A stretch of DNA of 64,000 nt. It comes from Alphaproteobacteria bacterium (GTDB lineage: Bacteria; Pseudomonadota; Alphaproteobacteria; Puniceispirillales; Marisalimonadaceae). The stretch covers positions 1 to 64,000 of the forward strand of contig SGYL01000006.1 of the NCBI GenBank assembly GCA_004213885.1, read 5' to 3'. Each line of letters opens with the position of its first letter. Positions within the stretch are counted from its first letter, which is position 1. The translations under genes were made by a program, and so were the position numbers. Shown here piece after piece: positions 1 to 7,433 of the stretch. The notes beneath the pieces are model-generated. The model was given only the letters and a program-made list of their open reading frames with translations, did not search any database and had not been told where the DNA came from.

Positions 1-803
1 GCAATCAATTAAAATTAAAAGAACTGGGCATTGAGTGTATACAGAATATACCTGAAGTAGGACAAAATTTAAAAGATCATTATGCGATACGAATTGCTAT
101 GAGAACCAAAAATGTAAGTACATTTAATACTGAGTCAAAAGGTTTAAGTCTCTTAAAAGAAATTTTTAATTATTATTTTTTTAAAAAAGGTCTTTTGACA
201 AATCCCGTTTCCACTGCTGGTGTTTTTGCAAAAACAAAAAAAGAATTAAGCTCTCCAGATATACAAATGCTTTTCGCACCAGCAAGTTTTGAAAATGAGA
301 ATGCTGGAACCTCAGGTCTTGAAAAATTAGATGGAATTACTTGTGGGATAACTCAACTTAGACCAAGTAGTAGAGGATATGTAGAAATTAAATCAAATAA
401 TATATATGAATCACCAATAATTAATCCCAAATACTTAGACAACGATTTTGATAAGGAAACATTAATAAATGGAGTTAAATTAGTTCGGAAAATTTATTCT
501 TCAAAACCACTTTCTAATTTTTGTGAAGAAGAAACTATGCCAGGAAAACAAATTTCTACTGAAGATCAAATTGTAGATTATGCCAGGAAATTTGGCTCAA
601 CTGTTTACCATCCAATAGGCACTTGTAGAATGGGAAATGACCCTAATTCAGTAGTAGATCTTGATTTAAAAGTTAGAGGGATTAAAAACCTTAGGGTGAT
701 AGATGCATCTATAATGCCTGAGATGGTCTCCGGAAATACATACGCAGCTACAAATATGATAGCTGAAAAAGGTTCTGATATAATTTTAAATTCTATTAAT
801 TAA
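1..803 (+). CDS. GMC-family FAD oxidoreductase (choline dehydrogenase-like), C-terminal part
   Basis: This is the last 266 codons of a glucose-methanol-choline oxidoreductase; the 5' end lies outside the window, and the frame is open from base 3. The left edge still shows the family motif ending in PEVGQNLKDH. The C-terminal GMC domain carries HPIGTCRMG, whose His is the usual catalytic residue, followed by LRVIDASIMPEMVSGNTYAA, the FAD-contacting end. Members oxidise alcohols such as choline using FAD; the substrate here cannot be read from this part. An ATG at base 99 is internal, not the start. A sodium channel gene follows 63 bases downstream on the same strand. Confidence 0.9.
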   Translation, partial: NQLKLKELGIECIQNIPEVGQNLKDHYAIRIAMRTKNVSTFNTESKGLSLLKEIFNYYFFKKGLLTNPVSTAGVFAKTKKELSSPDIQMLFAPASFENENAGTSGLEKLDGITCGITQLRPSSRGYVEIKSNNIYESPIINPKYLDNDFDKETLINGVKLVRKIYSSKPLSNFCEEETMPGKQISTEDQIVDYARKFGSTVYHPIGTCRMGNDPNSVVDLDLKVRGIKNLRVIDASIMPEMVSGNTYAATNMIAEKGSDIILNSIN

Positions 804-866
804 ACAAAAATTTTATTTTACTTTGACTAATTATTTTAAAATTTTATAAATAAAAATATTAACAAT

Positions 867-1658
867 ATGCAATTTTCTAAATTACTAAAAAGCTTCATAG
901 AATCAAAAATTATTAATGTTTTCATAACATTGGTAATCTTAATTAATGCAGTAACTCTTGGCCTTGAAACAAGTGAAAAATTAGTTTCTAAAATTGGAAA
1001 TATTCTAACTTATATAGATAAAATAGCTTTATCAATCTTTGTAGTAGAGTTGATAATAAAATTATTTGTATATAGATTAAGTTTTTTTAAAAGTGGATGG
1101 AATGTTTTTGATTTTATAATTGTGACAATTGCTCTTGTTCCTTCCTCTGGTCCATTGTCAATATTGAGAGCATTTAGAATTTTTCGTGCCCTTCGACTAT
1201 TGTCAATGATACCCTCAATGAAAAAAGTTATTCAAGCTATGTTTTATGCTATCCCAGGCATTGCTTCTGTAGGTACGATAATTCTTTTAATTTTTTATAT
1301 ATCAGCTGTTCTTGTTACAAATTTTTTTGGTAATAAATTTGAAAATTGGTTTGGAACTATAGGTGATTCAATGTACTCACTTTTTCAAATTATGACCCTT
1401 GAGAGCTGGTCAATGGGAATCGTTAGGCCTGTAATGGAAGAATACCCTTATGCTTGGGCTTTTTTTGTACCATTCATATTAATAACAACTTTTGCTGTTT
1501 TGAACTTATTTATAGGTATAATTGTTGATGCCATGCAACATCAAACAATTAAAGATGAAAATAAAAATAATCAAGATTCTCAATTAAATTTAGAAAAAAA
1601 AGTTTTATCTATTGAAAATGAACTTAAAGAGATAAAAGAAATTCTTAAAACAAAATAA
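867..1658 (+). CDS. Voltage-gated sodium channel, single-domain (NaChBac/NavAb type)
   Basis: A 263-residue inner-membrane ion channel subunit expected to work as a homotetramer. Segments in order: S1 about 16-33, S2 51-69, S3 78-92, S4 voltage sensor 98-113 with arginines every third residue (R101, R104, R107, R110), S5 132-153, pore helix and filter 162-181, S6 195-223. The filter reads TLESW, the signature of bacterial Nav channels, so Na+ selectivity is likely. The tail from about 240 is a predicted coiled coil with repeating leucine and isoleucine, as in known bacterial Nav channels where it holds the tetramer together. It stands alone between a GMC oxidoreductase and an acyl-CoA ligase; no partner gene suggests its physiological trigger. 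Confidence 0.93.
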   Translation: MQFSKLLKSFIESKIINVFITLVILINAVTLGLETSEKLVSKIGNILTYIDKIALSIFVVELIIKLFVYRLSFFKSGWNVFDFIIVTIALVPSSGPLSILRAFRIFRALRLLSMIPSMKKVIQAMFYAIPGIASVGTIILLIFYISAVLVTNFFGNKFENWFGTIGDSMYSLFQIMTLESWSMGIVRPVMEEYPYAWAFFVPFILITTFAVLNLFIGIIVDAMQHQTIKDENKNNQDSQLNLEKKVLSIENELKEIKEILKTK

Positions 1659-1748
1659 TCTCAAATTTTAATATGTTTTATATATTTAATCTTTAATTGT
1701 CATTTCATAAGAATTTTTCTAATATAAGGTTTCTTGAATGAGGTTGAT

Positions 1749-3272
1749 ATGCTTGATCATCTTGGGCAGTTGCCAAGCGTAGCTGCAAAAAAGTTTGGAA
1801 ATAAAGAAGCTCTATGCTTTGAAAATACTTCACTCTCATTTAATGAAATAAATTCTTTAGTTGAAAATTTAGCATCGAATTTAAAAGCTCTTGGTATTAA
1901 AGAAAAAGATGTAATAACATTATATGCATCCAATTCTTGGGAATGGATTATTAGTTATTTTGGAATTGCAAGAGTTGGTGCTGTAATAAACCCAGTTAAT
2001 ACAATGTTAACACCTACTGAAATTGAATATGTAGTCCATGATTGCAAAGCAAAAGCTATTATCACTTCTTCAGAAAAAGTGTTTCAGATAATTAATTTAA
2101 AAGAAGAAGGTCAAATTAATTTTATAATTTCTTTTGGTGATATTATTGAAGGCTCAATATCTTTCAATGATTTAGTTAATAAAAAAACTTCTGAGATTGA
2201 TATGCCCAATATATCATCAGACGATCTATCTACAATTGGTTATACATCTGGTACAACAGGTCATCCAAAAGGCGCAATGCAATCACATAGAGCTGTAATT
2301 TTAAATGGTTCAATGACTAGCCAAATGCATATGCGAAATGATAAAGATGTTGTAGTAAGTGCTCTACCCTGCCCTCATGTGTATGGCAACGTTGTTATGA
2401 CAGGCATGATGATGTTTGGGACAAAATTAGTACTTCATAAAGTTTTTGACGCTCCTTCAATTTTTAAAGATATTGAAAAGCATAAAGCAACAATTTTTGA
2501 TGGAGTTCCAACAATGTTTATGTACATGATAGATCATCCTGATTTTGAAAAAGCAAATATTAAAAGTTTAACAAGGTGTTATGTAGGTGGGCAGACAATG
2601 CCAATAGCAATAATGGAAAACGTAGAAAAAAAATTTAAAGTCCCTCTTATTGAGTTGTGGGGAATGACAGAAATTGCTGGCCTTGGTTCAACACATCCAC
2701 TTTATGGAAAAAATAAACATGGATCAATTGGTTGTGCTTTACCATATTGTGAACTTAAAATTGTCGATGTAGACAACGTAAAAAAGAATATGTCTATAGG
2801 CGAAGTAGGAGAATTAATGGTTAAAGGTCCAATAACTATGATGGGATATTTTGGAGATGAAAAGAGAACAAAAGAAACATTAGAAAATGATGGATGGCTT
2901 CATTCTGGTGATCTGGCAAAAATGGATGAAGACGGTTATTATTATATAGTAGATAGAAAAAAAGATATGATTCTAACTGCTGGTTATAATGTTTATCCTG
3001 CAGAAATAGAAAGAGTGTTAGCTAAACATCCCAGTGTATCCATTGCAGCTGTAGGAAAAGAAGAGGATGAACTAAAAGGAGAAATAGCTAAAGCTTATGT
3101 AGTTTTAAAAGAAAATTTTAAACCTAGTGAAGATGAATTAATAAATTTTTGTCGCCAACAATTAGCAGCCTATAAATGTCCTAGAAAAGTAATGTTTGTT
3201 GTTGATGTTCCAAAAACAAGCTCTGGAAAAATCATGAGAAGAGAATTAAATAAATTGGATAACTCGACATAA
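1749..3272 (+). CDS. AMP-dependent acyl-CoA synthetase/ligase
   Basis: An ANL-superfamily enzyme that activates a carboxylic acid with ATP and joins it to CoA. The phosphate-binding loop YTSGTTGHPKG, the ELWGMTE motif, the GWLHSGDLAKMDEDGYYY hinge region, DRKKDMI, and the C-terminal SSGKIMRREL with the catalytic lysine are all present, so it should be active. The chain length preference is unknown; it resembles long-chain or medium-chain fatty-acid ligases. I chose the ATG at 1749 because GAGG lies five bases upstream; an in-frame TTG at 1734 would add five residues and is also possible. Its stop is four bases from the stop of a small gene on the other strand. Confidence 0.9.
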   Translation: MLDHLGQLPSVAAKKFGNKEALCFENTSLSFNEINSLVENLASNLKALGIKEKDVITLYASNSWEWIISYFGIARVGAVINPVNTMLTPTEIEYVVHDCKAKAIITSSEKVFQIINLKEEGQINFIISFGDIIEGSISFNDLVNKKTSEIDMPNISSDDLSTIGYTSGTTGHPKGAMQSHRAVILNGSMTSQMHMRNDKDVVVSALPCPHVYGNVVMTGMMMFGTKLVLHKVFDAPSIFKDIEKHKATIFDGVPTMFMYMIDHPDFEKANIKSLTRCYVGGQTMPIAIMENVEKKFKVPLIELWGMTEIAGLGSTHPLYGKNKHGSIGCALPYCELKIVDVDNVKKNMSIGEVGELMVKGPITMMGYFGDEKRTKETLENDGWLHSGDLAKMDEDGYYYIVDRKKDMILTAGYNVYPAEIERVLAKHPSVSIAAVGKEEDELKGEIAKAYVVLKENFKPSEDELINFCRQQLAAYKCPRKVMFVVDVPKTSSGKIMRRELNKLDNST

Positions 3273-3276
3273 AGGA

Positions 3277-3423
3277 TTAATTTCCTTCATCAATATCTTT
3301 AAACTTTGTTAAAATTTCTTCTAGATATTTTTTTGTTTCACTTAATTCATTTTTTAACATTTTGTTTTGTTCTCTTAAAAAATAATTTTCTCTTCTTAAC
3401 CATTCAACTTGATCAATTTTCAT
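3277..3423 (-). CDS. Small coiled-coil protein, unknown function
   Basis: A 48-codon reading frame starting MKIDQVEWLRRENYFLREQ and ending KDIDEGN. It is almost wholly charged and helical with regularly spaced leucines (LRRENYFL, LKNELSE, LEEILTK), the look of a short coiled coil, loosely like SlyX but without a clear family match. It ends tail to tail with the acyl-CoA ligase, four bases apart. A weak GGTGAAA lies upstream of the ATG. The composition differs from random AT-rich frames, which supports a real gene, but no homologue can be checked here. Confidence 0.6.
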   Translation of the reverse strand: MKIDQVEWLRRENYFLREQNKMLKNELSETKKYLEEILTKFKDIDEGN

Positions 3424-3473
3424 TGAAATTTCACCTTTAAAAATTTTGCTAGTTCTATAATAAAATAGTGGTT

Positions 3474-3527
3474 GCCCAGGCGTGAATTTGATACACCAAC
3501 GCGAGGATTTTCATTAATCTGCTCTAC
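3474..3527 (-). pseudogene. Degenerate partial copy of tRNA-Phe (possible attachment-site remnant)
   Basis: These 54 bases align without gaps to 6284-6337 of the intact tRNA-Phe gene, with 43 of 54 positions equal (about 80 percent). They match from the acceptor 3' strand through the T arm to the anticodon arm and the edge of the D arm. Runs of 12 (CGAGGATTTTCA) and 10 (TCTGCTCTAC) bases are unchanged, while the lower anticodon stem is broken and the 5' third is missing. It cannot fold as a tRNA. It is in the same orientation as the intact gene, so the pair are direct repeats around the broken genes between them. Confidence 0.75.
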
Positions 3528-3642
3528 TAAAAACTTTCACTAGCATCAAAATAACTTATAACTTTATATATTTCAATAGTTACACCTAAGTAAAAACTGA
3601 AGAAAAAAGTGGCAATTTTTCAAAACAATACGGTATGCAGGG

Positions 3643-3674
3643 AAAAGCAATTTTAAGATCTTGAAATTGCTTTT
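3643..3674 (-). terminator. Stem-loop, probable terminator after the CMP-sugar synthetase
   Basis: A near-perfect palindrome: an 11-base arm AAAAGCAATTT, an inner self-complementary AAGATCTT, and the matching arm AAATTGCTTTT, with one mismatch pair. It lies 20 bases past the stop of the CMP-sugar synthetase. The T run on the minus strand is only four bases, so termination may be weak or the hairpin may act on both strands. Confidence 0.5.
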
Positions 3675-3693
3675 ATTATTAACTAATTAATAT

Positions 3694-4400
3694 TTAAGCT
3701 GTTTTATAGGCAGGAGTTTTTATATTGGAAGTTAATTCCAGTGCTTCTTCAATTCTAGAACACATTATAAAATCTTCTTCATATTTTATTAACAATCCTG
3801 CAAGTGTACTCACCTCAACTAATTCCATATTACCTGGAAACAACCCTTTAAAACCCTCATTTCTATTTTTAACATAAGTTTCCCTTTTCCAGCCCATGCA
3901 ACTGTATACATATCTTTGTATAGGGTTAAGATTTTGTGTCATTTCAAAAGGGTTGTTCCGATTAAAATTTAAAGGATTATTTTCAATGCAACAATGTTGA
4001 TATAAAGTATTTATTGCCATTACTGAGTCTACTCCTTGTTCATTCAATCTAAGTCCACAATTTTTGATATCTTGAATTGATTGCAAAGGACTAACACTAT
4101 TAACCCACAAAATAGACTCACAAGAAGAAAATTCTTTAAAAAAAAGTCGACAACTACATCAGTCGTTGCTTCATCTCCTGCTAAATCATGAGTTCTATAT
4201 AAAAATTTAACTTTATTAGAGGTTACTAGTCCTTTAAAAAAAACATCATCGCTACTTATAATTATTTCATCAAAAATACCAGAATCTAAACATTTATCTC
4301 TTGCAAGTTCAACCAAGTTTCTGGAGTTAAAAGACTTATAATTTTTTTTTGGCAAACGTTTGCTGCCAGATCTAGCAGGTATTACAGCAATTTTACTCAT
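3694..4400 (-). pseudogene. CMP-sugar synthetase (pseudaminic/sialic-acid cytidylyltransferase family), frameshifted
   Basis: The N-terminal half starts MSKIAVIPARSGSKRLPKKN, the CTP-binding signature of acylneuraminate cytidylyltransferases, with a GGAG seven bases before the ATG. The frame breaks near 4136-4143 in a run of eight A (eight T on the coding strand). Downstream the other frame continues the same protein: FSSCESILWVNSVSPLQS, then a normal C-terminal half to the stop. Total length is one base short of 236 codons, so one lost T explains it. The family makes CMP-activated nonulosonic acids for LPS, capsule or flagellin. The start overlaps the end of the upstream glycosyltransferase gene (ATGA), an operon arrangement. 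It is either a pseudogene, a phase-variable gene or a homopolymer sequencing error. Confidence 0.8.
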
Positions 4401-6165
4401 CGAGAACTCCAATTTTGAGCTAATTCAGACACATCTTTTGCAATCTTACAAAATGTATTTTCCCAAGTTTCATAAAAATCTCTTTCGAAAATATCTGCCG
4501 AAGAAGTAACAGGATTATATAAAATATTATTCCAAGGGCTTTAACGCCAATTAGCAAGCTTAGTCAATGTCCCTACTGAAGAAGAAATTAATGGTACTGT
4601 AGTTTTAGTAGAAAAAACGACATCAAGAGCAGCGCAAAGTGCTGCCACATCATCGATATTATCAAAATGATCCAATTCATCAAAATTATGTATTAATATT
4701 CCAAATTCATTTTCAATTTTAGATAAGTCTTCAGAAAAATCTTTATTTTGTAGATTTATAAAAATTACGTTTGGAATTTTAAATAATGGATAAAATTCAG
4801 ATAATTTAGCATAATTTTGGATTCGTTTACGTGACATATTAGAACTTTTCCAACTAATTCCTACGTAACAACCATCACCAAGAGAATTTAAACGCTTTTT
4901 CCAAAAATTTACTCTCTTTGTATCTGGAATAAGATATGAAGATAATTTTTTATTTGATGAAATCTCTTTAATAAAATATTTATAAAGACTTCCCATTGGT
5001 AAATGGAAATCAAAATCTTTTCTTTCTGAATCTTGACTTCTGTCTTGAGACTTAACCTCAATATTTTTAAATGATCGTTTGAATAAAGGTACTAACTTGT
5101 CTTGGCATTCAAAAATGCAATGCTCAACTTTTGAAGAAATATAAGGTAAGCAAGATGCCCAATTAATTGTGTCTCCAATCCCTTGTTCACACCAAATAAG
5201 AATTTTTTTTCTATTTAATCTTTTTTTTCCATCCCAACAAGGTTGCAAAAAATGTCGTTTTCGTAAAGAAAGTTTTTTAGTTTTCCAACGCCATTCATTT
5301 TCATTAAGTCCTTCCTTTAGTCTACCACTATTAAGCAATGCAAAACCTAAATTTTGATGTGCTTCAGCATTGTCAGGTGTAAGTGAAATAGATTTTTTAA
5401 AAACATTTATGGCTTCTTCTAATTTTCCTTGATCTTGGAGAGCATTCCCCAAATTATAATAAGTGTCTGCATGTTTAGGTCTTAATGATAATGATTTATT
5501 GTAGGACACAACAGCCTGTTCATATTCTCCTATATCTTTGAGAACAACTCCCATGTTAAAATATGCATCGGCATATTTAGGATTTAAATAAATTGCTTTT
5601 TTATAAGCATGTAAAGCTTCTGAAAATTGACCTAAATCATGAAAAATATTTCACATATTATTATATGTTGCTGAACTATTTGGCTCAAGTGAAATTACCT
5701 TATCAAAAATTTCAATAGCCTCTTTTAATTTACCTTGTTCTTTTAAAACCACACCTAAGTTGTTCATACCATTTAAATAATTCGGATTTAATCTAATAAC
5801 TTTTTTAAAGCTTGAGATGCCTTTTCATATTGACCTAAACCTATATTTGCTGCCCCAATAATATTCCAAACTATATATTCATTAGGATATTCTTTTATAA
5901 AATTTTCTGCTTTTTGAATAACCTCAGAAAAGTGACCTTGATTATAAAGGTTTGTCAATTTATTAATAATTTCTTTAAGCAAATGTTGAGGTGTTTTACT
6001 TTCTTTAAGCAAATCTAAATCAGAAAAGTTTTCTTTAAAGCTCTCACTTTTAGAAAAACTTTGAAGAGCTTTTTAGTATAACTCAATAGCTTCGGTAATT
6101 TTTCCATTTTTATTATGGAATTTAGCTTTTGTGAGAATATTATCAAGAGATTGTCTTCCTAACAT
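4397..6165 (-). pseudogene. TPR-repeat glycosyltransferase, broken by three stops and one frameshift
   Basis: Read through its lesions this is one gene of 590 codons starting MLGRQSLDNILTKAKFHNK. The first half is a string of tetratricopeptide repeats (for example ADTYYNLGNALQDQGKLEEA). The second half is a GT9/heptosyltransferase-like domain with WCEQGIGDTINWASCLPY and a C-terminal nucleotide-binding half. Lesions from 5' to 3': TAA at 6073-6075 (likely from CAA), a one-base loss near 5803-5809, TGA at 5651-5653 (likely from GGA) and TAA at 4541-4543 (likely from CAA). The frame is coherent between all four, ending SELAQNWSSR with a TGA that overlaps the next gene. The total length of 1769 bases, one short of a multiple of three, fits a single deletion. 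Such proteins usually modify flagellin or surface glycans. Confidence 0.85.
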
Positions 6166-6279
6166 TGTATTTAGCCTTTGAGATTATATATCAATTTTTA
6201 GCAATAACTATGCCAAGAAAAATTAGATCACATACACTTCAAAAAGATGAGGAATACTAAAAAAATATCTTGAAAAAAG

Positions 6280-6355
6280 TGGTGCCCAGGGGCGGATTCG
6301 AACCACCGACACGAGGATTTTCAGTCCTCTGCTCTACCTACTGAGCTACCTGGGC
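6280..6355 (-). tRNA. tRNA-Phe (GAA)
   Basis: A full 76-base cloverleaf with encoded CCA. The acceptor stem GCCCAGG pairs with CCTGGGC, the D arm contains AGCTCAGTAGGTAGAGC, and the anticodon loop is CTGAAAA, giving anticodon GAA. The T arm has GGTTCGAATCC. It is on the minus strand, with its 3' end facing the broken glycosylation genes. Confidence 0.97.
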
Positions 6356-6407
6356 ACTTTAATAATCTATACATACATCAAGTTAAATTGTCTACTATAG
6401 AAAAGAA

Positions 6408-6557
6408 TTAATTGTCAAAATCTATGTCTTTAGATATTACATATCTATTATCTAACCATCTAAACAAGTCTACTTTACTACATTTATCTGAACAAAATGG
6501 GAAATACTTATCTTGTTTATCAATTTCTTTTTGACAATTAATACAGTTACTTTTCAT
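6408..6557 (-). CDS. yacG: YacG-type zinc-binding protein (DNA gyrase inhibitor family)
   Basis: A 49-residue protein starting MKSNCINCQKEIDKQ and containing FCSDKCSKVDLFRWLDNRY. The Cys-X2-Cys and Cys-X3-Cys pairs bind one zinc ion, and the KVDLFRWL stretch is the family hallmark. In E. coli YacG binds gyrase and inhibits its activity. The ATG lies inside the last 11 bases of maf, so the two are translationally coupled. Alphaproteobacteria often carry it beside maf and infA, as here. Confidence 0.88.
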   Translation of the reverse strand: MKSNCINCQKEIDKQDKYFPFCSDKCSKVDLFRWLDNRYVISKDIDFDN

Positions 6558-7143
6558 TATAATATCCAATTGAATTAAGTGATCCATAAACTTGATTTAA
6601 AGGTAATCCAACAATATTAGTATATGAACCAGATATAAACTGAATAAATTTCTCTGCGGATCCTTGTATCTTGTATACTCCAGCTTTTCCTTTCCATTCA
6701 TTTGTTTCAATGTAAGATTTGATTTCATTATCTGTTAATCTTTTCATTTTTACTACTGAAGTTACAACCCTTAAAGAATCTATTTTATCTTTACAAAATA
6801 AATTAAAAGCTGTTGAAACTCTATGTCTTCTACCAGATAAAAGCTCTAAAAATTTTATTGCTTTTGATTGTTCATTAGTTTTATCAATAATTCTTCTACC
6901 AACATAAACAATTGTGTCTGCGGTTAAAATCAGATCATTTGGAAATTTTTTTTTTACAACGTCCATCTTTTCTCTAGCCATTCTTTTAACATATGAAATT
7001 GGAAGTTCTTTTTTTTGAGGATCTTCATTAATTTCAGGTTTAAAAATTTCATTTGGATAAAAATTAATTTGTTTTAATAATTCTAATCTTCTGGGAGAAG
7101 AGGAACCTAAAATAAATTTTAAATTTTCGGTGTTAGACAACAT
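6547..7143 (-). CDS. maf: Maf-family nucleoside triphosphate pyrophosphatase
   Basis: This 198-residue house-cleaning enzyme hydrolyses non-canonical or modified nucleoside triphosphates to monophosphates. It shows the substrate-loop motif GSSSPRRLELL near the N terminus, the ADTIVYV motif with the catalytic aspartate, LSGRRHRV, and the C-terminal GKAGVYKIQG and GSYTNIVGLPL motifs. It sits 12 bases after infA and overlaps yacG, forming infA-maf-yacG. The subtype (YhdE-like or YceF-like) is not certain. Length is normal. Confidence 0.93.
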   Translation of the reverse strand: MLSNTENLKFILGSSSPRRLELLKQINFYPNEIFKPEINEDPQKKELPISYVKRMAREKMDVVKKKFPNDLILTADTIVYVGRRIIDKTNEQSKAIKFLELLSGRRHRVSTAFNLFCKDKIDSLRVVTSVVKMKRLTDNEIKSYIETNEWKGKAGVYKIQGSAEKFIQFISGSYTNIVGLPLNQVYGSLNSIGYYNEK

Positions 7144-7155
7144 TATAATGTTGGT

Positions 7156-7374
7156 TTATTTGTACCTAAAAGTAATTCTACCTTTAGTAAGATCATAAGG
7201 TGTCATTTCAACAGTAACTTTATCACCCAACAATACTCTAATTCTATTTTTTCTCATTTTTCCACTTGTATGGGCTAATATTTCATGATCATTGTCTAGT
7301 TTTACTCTAAACATTGCATTTGGAAGTAGCTCCTCAACAACCCCAGAAAATTCTATTACACCTTCTTTTGCCAT
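7156..7374 (-). CDS. infA: Translation initiation factor IF-1
   Basis: A 72-residue single OB-fold protein starting [19 protein letters not shown], with the typical [14 protein letters not shown] and [11 protein letters not shown] end. It binds the 30S A site and cooperates with IF-2 and IF-3 in initiation. It lies 59 bases downstream of hisD and leads into maf and yacG. Length and sequence are fully typical. Confidence 0.97.
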   Translation of the reverse strand: MAKEGVIEFSGVVEELLPNAMFRVKLDNDHEILAHTSGKMRKNRIRVLLGDKVTVEMTPYDLTKGRITFRYK

Positions 7375-7433
7375 AACACAGTTATATAATCTAAATTATA
7401 AATTGTAAAATTAAATAATTTAGTAATTAAACT

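Larger units (their letters stand above)
3474..6355. other. Accessory patch bounded by tRNA-Phe and its partial copy
   Basis: A 2.9-kb segment between the intact tRNA-Phe and a diverged direct repeat of its 3' two thirds, containing only two genes for surface glycosylation, both broken. tRNA 3' ends are common integration sites, and integration typically leaves such a partial copy at the far end. No integrase or transposase is visible, so this would be a remnant. The repeat has diverged by about 20 percent, so if it is an att site the event is old. A local tRNA duplication is the alternative. Confidence 0.4.

Noticed and set aside
3528-3642. Hidden gene or RNA in the gap between the tRNA remnant and the hairpin
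   Set aside because: No open frame of useful length, no tRNA-like fold and no repeat apart from the features already listed.
5169-5357. Open frame on the plus strand inside the TPR-glycosyltransferase pseudogene
   Set aside because: It is antisense to a clearly recognisable coding frame, has low-complexity Phe/Leu/Ser composition, and no family resemblance.
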